Source: Prevotella sp. MA2016 (lineage in GTDB: Bacteria; Bacteroidota; Bacteroidia; Bacteroidales; Bacteroidaceae). From it: DNA of 64,000 nt. The notes under the pieces were generated by a model that saw only the letters and a list, made by a program, of their open reading frames with translations, had not been told where the DNA came from and did not search any database. How positions within the stretch are numbered: position 1 is the stretch's first letter; each line of letters opens with the position of its first letter. The stretch spans positions 248,001-312,000 of the forward strand of contig NZ_JHUW01000009.1 of assembly GCF_000619825.1 (NCBI RefSeq), in the 5' to 3' direction. Shown here one piece after another: positions 8,723 through 17,554 of the stretch. Position numbers and translations under genes: made by a program.

Positions 8723-9154
8723 TTACTCATAGCGCACAAGCGACAAGGCTTCTGCAATCTTCTCCACACCTTCCTGGAGAGGCTTTTCTACCATTCCTTT
8801 GATAAAAGGATTAAGCTCTGCCTTTACAGTCACCTTCATTTTTGAAGAGTTCTCATCCACAGGCAGTACCTGCACCCAGACATTAAAAGGAACAGGACTC
8901 TGCACCGTCTCGAACTTCACACACTTTGGCTCTTCACGATCGCAAATACGAAGTTTCAGTTCGCCTACGGGAGCCACATTAATGCTCACGGTATCCTGAT
9001 CGAAACTGAAATCCTGAACCTTATCCTGAGGCACACGATCACGAACTTTCTCCAGATTTGTCAAATCGCTGATATTATTGTAAACAGCCTGCTGAGAGTA
9101 GGGAACATGCTTCACACTACTTTCAAACTTACTTTCTCCTCCGAATAATCCCAT
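8723..9154 (-). CDS. SRPBCC-family (START-like) small protein
   Basis: The 143-residue soluble protein has the alternating strand and helix pattern of the SRPBCC/polyketide-cyclase fold. The end shows a long amphipathic helix (EKPLQEGVEKIAEALSLV). Such proteins bind hydrophobic ligands, but no catalytic residues can be named here. It lies between pyrE (28 bp) and argH (19 bp) on the same strand, so it is probably cotranscribed with both. Confidence 0.7.
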   Translation of the reverse strand: MGLFGGESKFESSVKHVPYSQQAVYNNISDLTNLEKVRDRVPQDKVQDFSFDQDTVSINVAPVGELKLRICDREEPKCVKFETVQSPVPFNVWVQVLPVDENSSKMKVTVKAELNPFIKGMVEKPLQEGVEKIAEALSLVRYE

Positions 9155-9182
9155 TTTAATATTGAGTTTTAAATTGTGAGAT

Positions 9183-9815
9183 TTAATCCTGCTTCCAGGT
9201 ATCAGGACTCTTACGCCATTCTGCCAGAACAGCCTTATCCTCTTCCTTAATGTAGCCTGTCTTGGCGGCCTCTTCGATGACAGCCTCGTAGTTACTCAGC
9301 GTAATCAGTTTTACACCAGCATCAGCAAAAGCCTTTTCGGCAACAGGGAATCCGTAAGTGAATGAAGCAACCATACCAATCACTTCAACACCATAGTCAC
9401 GAAGTGCCTGAACAGCTTTCAAGCTGCTACCACCAGTAGAAATCAGATCTTCCACCACAACAACTTTGGCACCTTTCTTAATCTCACCTTCAACCTGGTT
9501 ACCCATGCCATGATCTTTTGGCTTAGGACGAACATAGCTGTAAGGCAAACCTAATTCGTCAGCAACCAAAGCACCCTGTGCAATTGCACCAGTAGCTACA
9601 CCCGCTACAGCCTCAGCCTCAGGAAAGTTCTCCTGAATGGCATGACATAATTCCAATTTTACGAAAGAACGTAAACGGGGGAACGATAATGTCTTACGAT
9701 TATCTGTGTAAATAGGCGACTTCCAGCCAGAAGCCCAAGTAAATGGGTCATTTGGTTGTAACTTGATGGCCTCAATCTCCATCAGTTTCTGAGCAAATTG
9801 ATTCTTGATTTCCAT
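9183..9815 (-). CDS. pyrE: Orotate phosphoribosyltransferase
   Basis: The 210-residue enzyme converts orotate and PRPP to OMP in pyrimidine synthesis. The PRPP-binding motif VVVVEDLISTGGSS is intact, and the flexible loop RPKPKDHGMGN carries the catalytic lysines. The start was placed at MEIKNQFA (9815), since the longer frame would run through the promoter at 9839-9870. It heads the pyrE-SRPBCC-argH-lipoprotein unit. Confidence 0.96.
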   Translation of the reverse strand: MEIKNQFAQKLMEIEAIKLQPNDPFTWASGWKSPIYTDNRKTLSFPRLRSFVKLELCHAIQENFPEAEAVAGVATGAIAQGALVADELGLPYSYVRPKPKDHGMGNQVEGEIKKGAKVVVVEDLISTGGSSLKAVQALRDYGVEVIGMVASFTYGFPVAEKAFADAGVKLITLSNYEAVIEEAAKTGYIKEEDKAVLAEWRKSPDTWKQD

Positions 9816-9838
9816 AACGTTATTCTGTATTTTGGGTG

Positions 9839-9870
9839 CAAAGATACGAATAAGCGAGCGAATAACCAAA
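9839..9870 (-). promoter_or_regulatory. Promoter of pyrE
   Basis: On the minus strand TTTG (9867-9870) is separated by exactly 20 bases from TATCTTTG (9839-9846), 23 bases ahead of the pyrE ATG. The spacing equals that of the tRNA-Leu and panB promoters in this window. Confidence 0.8.
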
Positions 9871-9877
9871 CAATTAC

Positions 9878-10576
9878 CTATCTTTTTGTAAAGCCAAGTG
9901 ACAAAACGCTTATCTTAACGTTGGCTTCTTGAGCCAAATGCTTGGCACATGCCATGACAGTAGAACCTGTGGTAACCACATCATCAATAAGCAGCACATG
10001 TTTTACATCTGCCGGCAAGCGATTAAACTGAAAAGCTTTCTCTACATTTTCGGTTCGCGCCCATCGTCCTTTTTTTGTCTGACTAGCAGCAAAAAGCACT
10101 CGTTTCACCGCATCTGAGTAGATAGGGATACCTGTCTCCTCACTGACACCCTTGGCTATTTCCTCACTCTGGTTATAGCCACGCTGGCGATAACGCTTCT
10201 TAGTCAACGGGACAGGCACTATTCCATCGATTTCATCGAAGAAACCTGCACTTTTAATCTCCATAGCCATCATACGTCCCATCGCAGAGCCTACCTCAGG
10301 ATGATCCTTATATTTAAGCTGATAGATAATATTTGCTGTTTCCGCATGAGACTCATAATAAAAGAAAGCTGCAGCTCGCTCAATAGGAATCAGGTGCCAA
10401 AAGGCCTTGGCCATCACATTGTCGTAGGGATGGAGCCAAAACTCTGTTCGAGGCAGATGGAAATAACACTTATTGCAAATCACCTCTTCTGTTGGGGCCA
10501 AGCGCTTGCCGCACATCACACACACACGAGGCGATATCAAATCAAGCAGTCTGCGCCAGAAACTAATCGGTTTCAT
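9878..10576 (-). CDS. ComF-family phosphoribosyltransferase-like protein
   Basis: The 232-residue protein is of the ComF/GntX type linked to DNA uptake and processing in naturally competent bacteria. It has an N-terminal four-cysteine zinc knuckle (CVMCGK and CNKC, about 18-40) and a C-terminal type I phosphoribosyltransferase fold with the PRPP loop VLLIDDVVTTGST. The motif KKRYRQRGYNQSEEIA is typical of the family. The start at MKPISFWRR overlaps recX by 14 bases, matching the prmC-recX-comF overlap pattern. A longer start would run far into recX. Confidence 0.88.
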   Translation of the reverse strand: MKPISFWRRLLDLISPRVCVMCGKRLAPTEEVICNKCYFHLPRTEFWLHPYDNVMAKAFWHLIPIERAAAFFYYESHAETANIIYQLKYKDHPEVGSAMGRMMAMEIKSAGFFDEIDGIVPVPLTKKRYRQRGYNQSEEIAKGVSEETGIPIYSDAVKRVLFAASQTKKGRWARTENVEKAFQFNRLPADVKHVLLIDDVVTTGSTVMACAKHLAQEANVKISVLSLGFTKR

Positions 10577-11054
10577 CGTCGAAATCCATATCCTCTTCAA
10601 CGTCCAGACATTGGCGAATAACCCCATAGTCGAAGCCACGGCTTAAAGCAAAGCGCACCAATTTCTGGTTTAATTCATAATCACTATTGGCTTTCACACT
10701 CTTACGCTTCTGCTTCAACAATGGTACAAGCACATCCAGATACTCTTTATCGTCGATTTCATCGAGCACACGTTGCTGGATATCGTCGTCAATGCGCTTC
10801 ATCCAAAGAGCCTGTTGAACCTTGCGCCTGCCCCATTTATTGTAACGCACTTTATCTTTAACAAAAGCCCGGGCAAATCGTTCGTTATCAATATAGCGCT
10901 CCTTGACGAGCCGACTAACAACATTGTCCTGCGTCTGAGGAGTCATTCCCCATCGTTTCATCTTGTCGCGCATCTCCTGTTCACAATGTTCTGCCTGCGC
11001 ACATAAAGCAGCCAACTGCAGATAAGCTTCCTGCTCTGTCTTTTCCTTTGTCAT
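10563..11054 (-). CDS. recX: Regulatory protein RecX
   Basis: The 163-residue protein is an inhibitor or modulator of RecA filaments. It is built from three-helix RecX repeats, with the motifs KERYIDNERFARAFV and KWGRRKVQQALWMKRI at the expected places. It ends in an acidic tail. Its start overlaps the prmC stop by 4 bases and its end overlaps comF, so translation of the three is probably coupled. recA itself is not in the window. Confidence 0.88.
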   Translation of the reverse strand: MTKEKTEQEAYLQLAALCAQAEHCEQEMRDKMKRWGMTPQTQDNVVSRLVKERYIDNERFARAFVKDKVRYNKWGRRKVQQALWMKRIDDDIQQRVLDEIDDKEYLDVLVPLLKQKRKSVKANSDYELNQKLVRFALSRGFDYGVIRQCLDVEEDMDFDDETD

Positions 11055-11875
11055 GGTTTGATTGCTTTTATAAAACGAATTTTATCAAACTGATCATTCA
11101 CTTTCGTCACATCAATAAAGCCGAGCGTCAATAATTGCTCCACGATAGAATCAGCATAAATGGGATTAATCTCAAAGTAAAGCTTTCCTTTTGGTCTCAA
11201 GGCCTTAGCTGCATAATTCATAATGTGCCGGTAGAACAGCAGCGGATCGTCATCTGATACAAACAATGCTATATCCGGCTCATATTTCAGCACATTATTC
11301 TCCATTTCACCGGCTTCTTTCCTACAAATATAAGGCGGATTACTAACAATCACATCCCACATCTCGGGAGAAGAGGGCATGTCTAAAGCATCCTGATGCA
11401 CAAACTCCACCTCTGCTCCTAATGCCTTAGCATTGCTACGTGCTATAGCAAGCGCTTCATCAGAAACATCCCATGCGGTCACCTTGGCATCTGCAATATC
11501 AAGCGACAAAGTAATAGCTATGCAGCCACTACCAGTACCAACATCCAATATATCATGCCCACCATCTTCCACGATGAAACGGCATAATTCTGCCGTTTCC
11601 GGTCGAGGGATAAGAACGCCAGGAGCCACATGGAACTGGCGCCCACAGAATTCTGCCACCCCCAAAACATACTGTACTGGTTCGGCTTCTTCAAGTCTTT
11701 GCATGATTTTTTCGAGTTCTGCTTGGTCATTTGATGATAATTGTGTAACTTTGCCACAATAAATATCGGCAGTCGATAAGCCAAAACGCACATCGAGCAC
11801 CAAGCGGACAATGGCTTTCGCCTCGCCAGCATCATAAATCCTGCTCAGTCTTTGACAGAGTTGTTCGTAATTCAT
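11051..11875 (-). CDS. prmC: Peptide chain release factor glutamine methyltransferase
   Basis: The 274-residue enzyme methylates the GGQ glutamine of release factors. It has an N-terminal helical domain, the SAM-binding motif DVGTGSGCIAI and the catalytic SNPPYI. IPRPETAEL is also characteristic of the family. The start was set at MNYEQLCQ (11875), since the longer frame reaches into the divergent ribD region. It leads the prmC-recX-comF unit. Confidence 0.93.
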   Translation of the reverse strand: MNYEQLCQRLSRIYDAGEAKAIVRLVLDVRFGLSTADIYCGKVTQLSSNDQAELEKIMQRLEEAEPVQYVLGVAEFCGRQFHVAPGVLIPRPETAELCRFIVEDGGHDILDVGTGSGCIAITLSLDIADAKVTAWDVSDEALAIARSNAKALGAEVEFVHQDALDMPSSPEMWDVIVSNPPYICRKEAGEMENNVLKYEPDIALFVSDDDPLLFYRHIMNYAAKALRPKGKLYFEINPIYADSIVEQLLTLGFIDVTKVNDQFDKIRFIKAIKP

Positions 11876-11930
11876 GCTGCAAAAGTAAGTAAAATAATTG
11901 AGAATAGACAAGATAAGAATTAATAATTAT

Positions 11931-12851
11931 ATGAGTATCGACGAAAAATTCATGCAACGCTGCATCCAGTTGGCCAAGAACGGACAGCAAAACGCCAAAC
12001 CCAACCCTATGGTAGGCGCAGTGATAGTGTATCAAGACCAGATTATCGGCGAGGGGTATCATGTACGTTGCGGTTTGGCCCATGCTGAGGTAAACGCCTT
12101 TGCCTCGGTACGAGCCGAGGATGAAGTTCTGCTACCTCAGTCAACCATCTATGTCTCGTTAGAGCCCTGTTCACACTATGGCAAGACGCCTCCTTGTGCC
12201 GATCTGATTATCAAGAAGGGGGTGCGCCGTGTTGTTGTAGGTTGTATCGATGAATTCGCCGAAGTTCAAGGTCGCGGTATTCAGAAATTACGCGATGCCG
12301 GCATAGAGGTTAAGGTTGGAGTACTCGAAGAAGAATGCAAAGCCTTGAACCGCAGATTCTTCACATTTCATCAGGAACATCGTCCATACATCATCTTAAA
12401 ATGGGCTCAAACAGCTAATGGATTTATCGATGATCATTTCCAGGCTGTTCAAATCTCTAACGACTTCACCAAGATGCTCTCCCACAAGCTTCGCTCCGAA
12501 GAAGACGCTATATTAGTAGGCCGAATTACTGACGAACGGGAGCATCCTCAATTAAATGTTCGCGAATGGTATGGCCACGACCCAAAACGAATGGTGATAG
12601 ATCATGCTCATCCACTCAATCTGGAGAGTCTGCATGCCCAAAATATACAATCACTGATTGTAGAGGGCGGCGCAGAAACGCTACGCTCTTTCTTGAACCA
12701 AGAATTATGGGACGAAATCCGTTTAGAGATAAACACCGTGATGACCACTGATGGCGGCACACAGGCACCAAAAGTACCTGCCAACGCAAAGGTGGTTAGC
12801 AGTGAAAAATACGGTAATAATATTATTCTTATCTTCAGAAGAGAAGGATAA
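11931..12851 (+). CDS. ribD: Riboflavin biosynthesis deaminase/reductase
   Basis: The 306-residue bifunctional enzyme performs the second and third steps of flavin synthesis. The N-terminal deaminase has its zinc site in GLAHAEVNAF and EPCSHYGKTPPC. The C-terminal half is the NADPH-dependent reductase (ILKWAQTANGFI, SEEDAILVG, IVEGGAETL). The reductase is slightly short and the usual DDPxLxxR loop reads EHPQLNVR. The start at ATG 11931 gives the standard MSIDEKFMQRCIQLA. It is divergent from prmC with a 55-bp gap and is not in a riboflavin operon. Confidence 0.94.
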   Translation: MSIDEKFMQRCIQLAKNGQQNAKPNPMVGAVIVYQDQIIGEGYHVRCGLAHAEVNAFASVRAEDEVLLPQSTIYVSLEPCSHYGKTPPCADLIIKKGVRRVVVGCIDEFAEVQGRGIQKLRDAGIEVKVGVLEEECKALNRRFFTFHQEHRPYIILKWAQTANGFIDDHFQAVQISNDFTKMLSHKLRSEEDAILVGRITDEREHPQLNVREWYGHDPKRMVIDHAHPLNLESLHAQNIQSLIVEGGAETLRSFLNQELWDEIRLEINTVMTTDGGTQAPKVPANAKVVSSEKYGNNIILIFRREG

Positions 12852-12852
12852 T

Positions 12853-13311
12853 CTATTTTCTTCCGAAATCGGCAGGAACTTCTCCCCATTTCTGAGTCTC
12901 CCATTTGATAATGGGATTCCTATAATCATGGGTCTGCAGCCACCTCTCTGCCCTGGCGATAATTTGATATAGCTGCTCCGTTTTAGGAGTTCGCTCCAGA
13001 TTGGTCTTACATTTACGCTTTGATACCCACAGAATGGCATTATAGCTATCGGAGTAAATCGTTTTGTTGTGCAATCCTTTCTGCCAACAAAGCGCCAAAG
13101 CATGCACAATGGCCAAGAATTCACCTATATTGTTAGTGCCATGTACAGGACCAAAGTGAAATACCTGAGCCCCCGTCTGCAGGTCAATAGCCTGATACTC
13201 CATAGGTCCGGGATTACCAGAGCAGGCTGCATCAACAGCCCACGCGTCTGCCCTTACCTCCATGGGCAAGGGCAGTACGGTGTCGTGTCTATAATCAGGA
13301 GGGTTCTGCAT
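12853..13311 (-). CDS. Ribonuclease H-like protein
   Basis: The 152-residue protein is of the RNase H type I fold, which cuts RNA in RNA-DNA hybrids. The acidic catalytic residues sit at the expected places: VDAACSGNPG, GEFLAIVHAL, IYSDSYNAI and a terminal PADFGRK. The Bacteroidota viroplasmin-type N-terminal domain is absent. Its ATG shares one base with the argS stop (TAATG at 13311). It is convergent with ribD with one base between the two stop codons. Confidence 0.85.
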   Translation of the reverse strand: MQNPPDYRHDTVLPLPMEVRADAWAVDAACSGNPGPMEYQAIDLQTGAQVFHFGPVHGTNNIGEFLAIVHALALCWQKGLHNKTIYSDSYNAILWVSKRKCKTNLERTPKTEQLYQIIARAERWLQTHDYRNPIIKWETQKWGEVPADFGRK

Positions 13312-15089
13312 TACATACGCTCTGGGACTTCAATTCCCAGCAGAGCCATACCATTCTTAATAATCTTAGCCACATTCTGAGCCAGCATCAAACGCACAGC
13401 TTTCTTCTGCTCATCGGCTTCATTCAGAATGCTATAGTCATGATAGAACTGATTGAACACTTTTGTGAGCTCATAGCAGTAGTTGGCAATACCCGATGGC
13501 GAGTAATCCTTGCCAGCCTGCTCTACGGCTGCACCAAACTCATTCATCTTCTGGATCAGTTCAACTTCTTTGTCTGCGAGACTTGTAGTACTAATAGTGG
13601 TAGATATACCAGCTGCTTTACGCAGGATAGAACGGATGCGGGCATAAGTGTACTGGATGAAAGGACCTGTATTCCCGTTGAAATCGATACTCTCCTCGGG
13701 GTTGAAGAGCATGTTCTTGCGAGCATCAACCTTCAGGATAAAGTATTTCAGTGCGCCCATACCAACCACGCGGGCAATCTCACGGCGCTCTTCCTCAGTC
13801 ATATCATCGAATTTGCCCAGCTCCATTGATGTCTTATAAGCATCTTCTACCATCAGTGCCATCAAGTCGTCGGCATCAACCACTGTTCCTTCACGGCTCT
13901 TCATCTTACCATTTGGCAGTTCTACCATACCGTAAGAGAAATGGGTGAGTTCCTTACCCCACTTGAATCCTAAGCGATCCAGAAGGATAGAGAGCACCTG
14001 GAAGTGATAGTTCTGTTCGTTACCTACCACATAGATCATCTTATCGATGGGATAATCCTTAAAGCGCATCTCGGCAGTACCGATGTCCTGAGTCATATAA
14101 ACACTTGTTCCATCGCTACGCAGCAGCAGCTTCTGGTCCAGGCCTTCATTAGTAAGATCGGCCCAAACAGAATTATCCTCATGGCGCTCGAACAAGCCCT
14201 TGGCCAATCCTTCTTCAACCTTTGCCTTACCTTTTAGGTAAGTCTGGCTCTCATAATAGATCTTGTCGAACGACACGCCCATCTTCTTGTATGTCTCATC
14301 GAAACCGGCATAAACCCAGTTGTTCATTTTCTCCCAGAGAGCACGAACCTCGGGATCATTCTGTTCCCATTTCACCAGCATCTCGTGAGCTTCCTTAATC
14401 AATGGAGCCTCCTGCTTGGCTTTCTCTTCGTCCATACCCTGAGCTACCAGCTCCTTTACCTCCTCACGATAGTGCTTATCGAAGGCTACATAGTAATCAC
14501 CAATCAGGTGGTCACCCTTCTTGCCACTTGTCTCAGGTGTCTCTCCGTTGCCATACTTCAACCAAGCCAGCATCGACTTACAGATATGAATACCACGGTC
14601 GTTCACGATGTTGGTCTTCACCACCTTGTTGCCATTGGCCTCCATAATCTGTGCCAAGCTCCAACCCAGCAGGTTGTTGCGCACATGACCTAAATGCAGA
14701 GGTTTGTTGGTGTTTGGAGATGAATATTCAATCATCACAAGAGGACTTTCATCGGTAACCGGCTTCATACCAAAGCGTTCATCCTTGTCGATAGCCTCGA
14801 GCAACTGCAGCCAAGCGCCATCGCCAATACTCAGGTTCAGGAAACCCTTTACGACATTAAACTTCTCTACAGCAGCACAGTTGGCAACCAGATACTCACC
14901 AATCTCCTGTGCTGTCTGCTCCGGACTCTTCTTGGCAGCCTTTACAAAGGGGAAAACTACCAAGGTAAGGTTACCCTCGAACTCACTTCTTGTCTTCTGT
15001 AACTGCAGCATCTTCTCTGTGGCATCCATACCATAGAGAGCCTTTACGGCTTCGCCTGCAGCCTTGCTGATTAATGCTTCAATATTCAT
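13311..15089 (-). CDS. argS: Arginyl-tRNA synthetase
   Basis: The 592-residue class I synthetase has an N-terminal Arg-specific domain, the HIGH-type motif in LHLGHVRNNLLG (about 134-145) and the KMSKS-like KMKSREGTVV. A C-terminal DALR anticodon-binding domain follows. Length is normal. A -7 box (TAATTTTG, minus strand, 15109-15116) lies 19 bases before the ATG. The RNase H gene follows with a one-base overlap. Confidence 0.97.
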   Translation of the reverse strand: MNIEALISKAAGEAVKALYGMDATEKMLQLQKTRSEFEGNLTLVVFPFVKAAKKSPEQTAQEIGEYLVANCAAVEKFNVVKGFLNLSIGDGAWLQLLEAIDKDERFGMKPVTDESPLVMIEYSSPNTNKPLHLGHVRNNLLGWSLAQIMEANGNKVVKTNIVNDRGIHICKSMLAWLKYGNGETPETSGKKGDHLIGDYYVAFDKHYREEVKELVAQGMDEEKAKQEAPLIKEAHEMLVKWEQNDPEVRALWEKMNNWVYAGFDETYKKMGVSFDKIYYESQTYLKGKAKVEEGLAKGLFERHEDNSVWADLTNEGLDQKLLLRSDGTSVYMTQDIGTAEMRFKDYPIDKMIYVVGNEQNYHFQVLSILLDRLGFKWGKELTHFSYGMVELPNGKMKSREGTVVDADDLMALMVEDAYKTSMELGKFDDMTEEERREIARVVGMGALKYFILKVDARKNMLFNPEESIDFNGNTGPFIQYTYARIRSILRKAAGISTTISTTSLADKEVELIQKMNEFGAAVEQAGKDYSPSGIANYCYELTKVFNQFYHDYSILNEADEQKKAVRLMLAQNVAKIIKNGMALLGIEVPERM

Positions 15090-15159
15090 ATCTTCCGATT
15101 TTTGGGTGCAAAATTAATAAAAATATGTGGAAATTAGATACTTAGAGCACAAAAAATTG

Positions 15160-15167
15160 TACCTTTG
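15160..15167 (+). promoter_or_regulatory. -7 box of the MATE exporter gene
   Basis: TACCTTTG ends only 9 bases before the ATG at 15177. With transcription starting a few bases after the box, the message would have almost no leader. The argS -7 box lies on the other strand at 15109-15116, so the gap is a divergent promoter region. Confidence 0.7.
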
Positions 15168-15176
15168 CCCCCGAAA

Positions 15177-16490
15177 ATGAATCATAGAGACCGACAGATA
15201 CTTCAAATAGCCCTGCCGAGCATCGTCTCGAATATCACCGTACCACTGCTTGGCATGATTGATGTGGCCATCGTAGGTCACATGGGTAGCGCAGCCTATA
15301 TTGGTGCCGTTGCCGTGGGCTCAATGATATTCAATCTTGTTTACTGGCTGTTCGGTTTTTTACGTATGGGGACGAGTGGCACCACCTCGCAAGCTTTAGG
15401 AAGAAGAGACTTTGCCGAGATAACACACTTGTTGGTGCGCTCCATCAGCATTTCATTTGGTATTGCCTTTGGATTGATTATATGCCAGGCACCCCTTAAA
15501 TGGCTTATGTTCTGGCTTATCAGCCCCACTGCCGACGTCATACCTTTTGCAAGTACCTACTTCAACATTGTCATCTGGGGAGCACCCGCCATGCTTGGAC
15601 TTTACAGTCTGATGGGTTGGTATATTGGCATGCAGAACACACGCATTCCAATGCTTATATCCATCATGCAGAATGTAGTTAATATCCTGTCAAGTCTCTC
15701 GTTGGTTTATGTTTTTGGCATGAAGATGGAGGGGGTGGCATTAGGTACACTCATCGCACAATATAGCGGTTTTATCTTAGCGATAGTGCTACTGCTACGC
15801 TATTACCGCCGTATGCTAAAAGCCCAATACTTACGTGGCCCCATCTTTCAGAAGAGCCAAATGCTGAAGTTCTTTCAGATCAATCGCGACATCTTTCTTC
15901 GCACGCTCTGCCTCGTAGCAGTCAATCTATTCTTCACCGCAGCAGGCGCCCGCAACGGCGCGATTATATTATCTACCAACGCTGTCATGATGCAGTTATA
16001 CCTGTTTTTCTCTTATTTCATGGATGGTTTTGCTTATGCCGGTGAGGCTCTTTGCGGAAGAATGTATGGCGCCCGTAACCGCGAAGGCTTCTCAGAAACG
16101 CTACGCCGCTTGTTCCGATGGGCCACCGCTGTAACTATGATATTCAGCGCAGTATATATAGTGGCCAGTTTGCCGATTGTAGAAATACTCACCAACGAGC
16201 CCGAGGTGATATCAACAGCCCATACTTTCATTTCCTGGGTTTGGCTACTGCCCATATCAGGTGCATTGGCATTCATCTGGGATGGCGTTTTCATTGGCAT
16301 CACCGCCACGCGCGGAATGCTGGTGTCGTCATTTATCTCCTCCCTACTCTTTTTTATTGTCTATATAGCACTTTCCTCTTACCTCGGCAACCATGCCTTA
16401 TGGCTTGCTCAGATTATCTATCTGCTGTCAAGAGGCATTATTCAATCTTTTTGGTTTAAGAATCTGATTTATCATACATACAGGTTTTAA
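15177..16490 (+). CDS. MATE-family multidrug/Na+ exporter (DinF-like)
   Basis: The 437-residue inner-membrane protein has about 12 hydrophobic segments in two MATE halves. The first half shows the family's LPSIVSNITVPLLGMIDVAIVGHMG and QALGRRDFAEI. It probably exports cationic or toxic small molecules by ion antiport; the substrate cannot be told. The start was set at MNHRDRQ, because the longer frame begins inside the -7 box. It is divergent from argS and stands alone. Confidence 0.9.
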   Translation: MNHRDRQILQIALPSIVSNITVPLLGMIDVAIVGHMGSAAYIGAVAVGSMIFNLVYWLFGFLRMGTSGTTSQALGRRDFAEITHLLVRSISISFGIAFGLIICQAPLKWLMFWLISPTADVIPFASTYFNIVIWGAPAMLGLYSLMGWYIGMQNTRIPMLISIMQNVVNILSSLSLVYVFGMKMEGVALGTLIAQYSGFILAIVLLLRYYRRMLKAQYLRGPIFQKSQMLKFFQINRDIFLRTLCLVAVNLFFTAAGARNGAIILSTNAVMMQLYLFFSYFMDGFAYAGEALCGRMYGARNREGFSETLRRLFRWATAVTMIFSAVYIVASLPIVEILTNEPEVISTAHTFISWVWLLPISGALAFIWDGVFIGITATRGMLVSSFISSLLFFIVYIALSSYLGNHALWLAQIIYLLSRGIIQSFWFKNLIYHTYRF

Positions 16491-16574
16491 TTACATTTTT
16501 GCAAAGATAAGTATTTTCTTGATAAAATACAAAAATAGTAACAAAAAGAGCAAAAAAAATAGAGAAAAAGATTG

Positions 16575-16582
16575 TATCTTTG
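16575..16582 (+). promoter_or_regulatory. -7 box of the binding-protein/sensor-kinase operon
   Basis: TATCTTTG lies 21 bases before the ATG at 16604. The region upstream to 16491 is A-rich and shows no riboswitch fold that I can recognise. Confidence 0.65.
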
Positions 16583-16603
16583 CAGCCGAAAATAAGAAAT
16601 ATA

Positions 16604-17554
16604 ATGATACACAGCCTTAAACATGTTTTCATCGTCTTTGCTGTTATACTCTTTTTCCCAACAACAGCAAAGGGTGAAAGATTTGTGTTTACTACCGCTT
16701 GGACTGCTCAGGCAGAGTTTGCTGGCTACTATGTAGCTAAAGAGCTAGGATTTTATGACGAGATGGACTTGGATGTGGTGATACAGCATCCGTCACTAAC
16801 CAGTTCGGCATTAAACCGCATCAAAAGCGACGAGTGCGATGCTGCTATGTTTTCGATGATGTCGGCCATAGACTTCATATCACAAGGTTTTGCCATAGTC
16901 AACATTTTCCAGGACTCCATGAATAGCAGCAATATCCTTGTATCGCGCTGGGGAGCTGACCCCTTGAAGATGAAAGGTCAGCGTGTGGCCATCTTTAATT
17001 CAGACCCTAACTACCTAGCGCTGATTATGAGCAAACATGAAGGGATGGACTATGAATGGGTGCGCTTCACCAGCCATATCAATCTGTTTTTATCGGGTGC
17101 TGTAGATGCAACCATGGTAGTAAGCTACAATGAATTGTGCCAACTGAAGCAGGCTGGTTTCAACTTGCCTGAACAGGGGATGTACCGTTTTAGCGAGCAT
17201 AATTACAACATACAGGAGAATGGTATCTATGTAAAACGCCAATATTTTTTAAAGCATCGCAATACGGTCTCTAAGTTTGCCGCAGCCAGCCGCCGTGGTT
17301 GGGAATGGGTAGCAGCTCACCCCGACAAGGCACTGGAAATCGTCATGAAGTATGTCAGGAACAACGGTGTACACACCAACCGGATCATGCAGAAGATGAT
17401 GCTTGAAGAGGTATTGCGCTTGCAGATAGACCAGGATTCAAAACGCCGCGAATTCCGTGTGCGAGCCGACATGGTGCAGAAGGCCAACAAACTCATGCTT
17501 GAAGCAGGAATGCTGAAACGCGAAGTAACTTATAAAGAACTGATAGGACTATGA
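16604..17554 (+). CDS. NMT1/THI5-like periplasmic binding protein
   Basis: The 316-residue secreted protein has a signal peptide (about 1-24, ending at TTAKGER) and the SsuA/THI5-like two-lobe fold. FTTAWTAQAEFAGYYVAKELGFYDE is the family's typical opening, and MMSAIDFISQG and LFLSGAVDATMVVSYNE follow. Relatives bind pyrimidine, sulfonate or nitrate-type ligands for ABC importers; the ligand here is unknown. No ABC permease or ATPase gene is nearby. Its stop overlaps the start of a sensor kinase (ATGA, 17551-17554), so it more likely feeds a signal to that kinase. The start was set at MIHSLKHVF, as the longer frame begins in the -7 box. Confidence 0.85.
   Translation: MIHSLKHVFIVFAVILFFPTTAKGERFVFTTAWTAQAEFAGYYVAKELGFYDEMDLDVVIQHPSLTSSALNRIKSDECDAAMFSMMSAIDFISQGFAIVNIFQDSMNSSNILVSRWGADPLKMKGQRVAIFNSDPNYLALIMSKHEGMDYEWVRFTSHINLFLSGAVDATMVVSYNELCQLKQAGFNLPEQGMYRFSEHNYNIQENGIYVKRQYFLKHRNTVSKFAAASRRGWEWVAAHPDKALEIVMKYVRNNGVHTNRIMQKMMLEEVLRLQIDQDSKRREFRVRADMVQKANKLMLEAGMLKREVTYKELIGL

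Noticed and set aside
16511..16530. Hairpin GTATTTT/AAAATAC after the MATE gene as terminator
   Set aside because: The stem is weak and all A/T but two pairs, and it is followed by A residues, not T, on the coding strand.
16491..16603. A TPP riboswitch ahead of the THI5-like gene
   Set aside because: The gap is A-rich and lacks the conserved TPP motif; THI5-like folds bind many ligands, so thiamine control is not supported.
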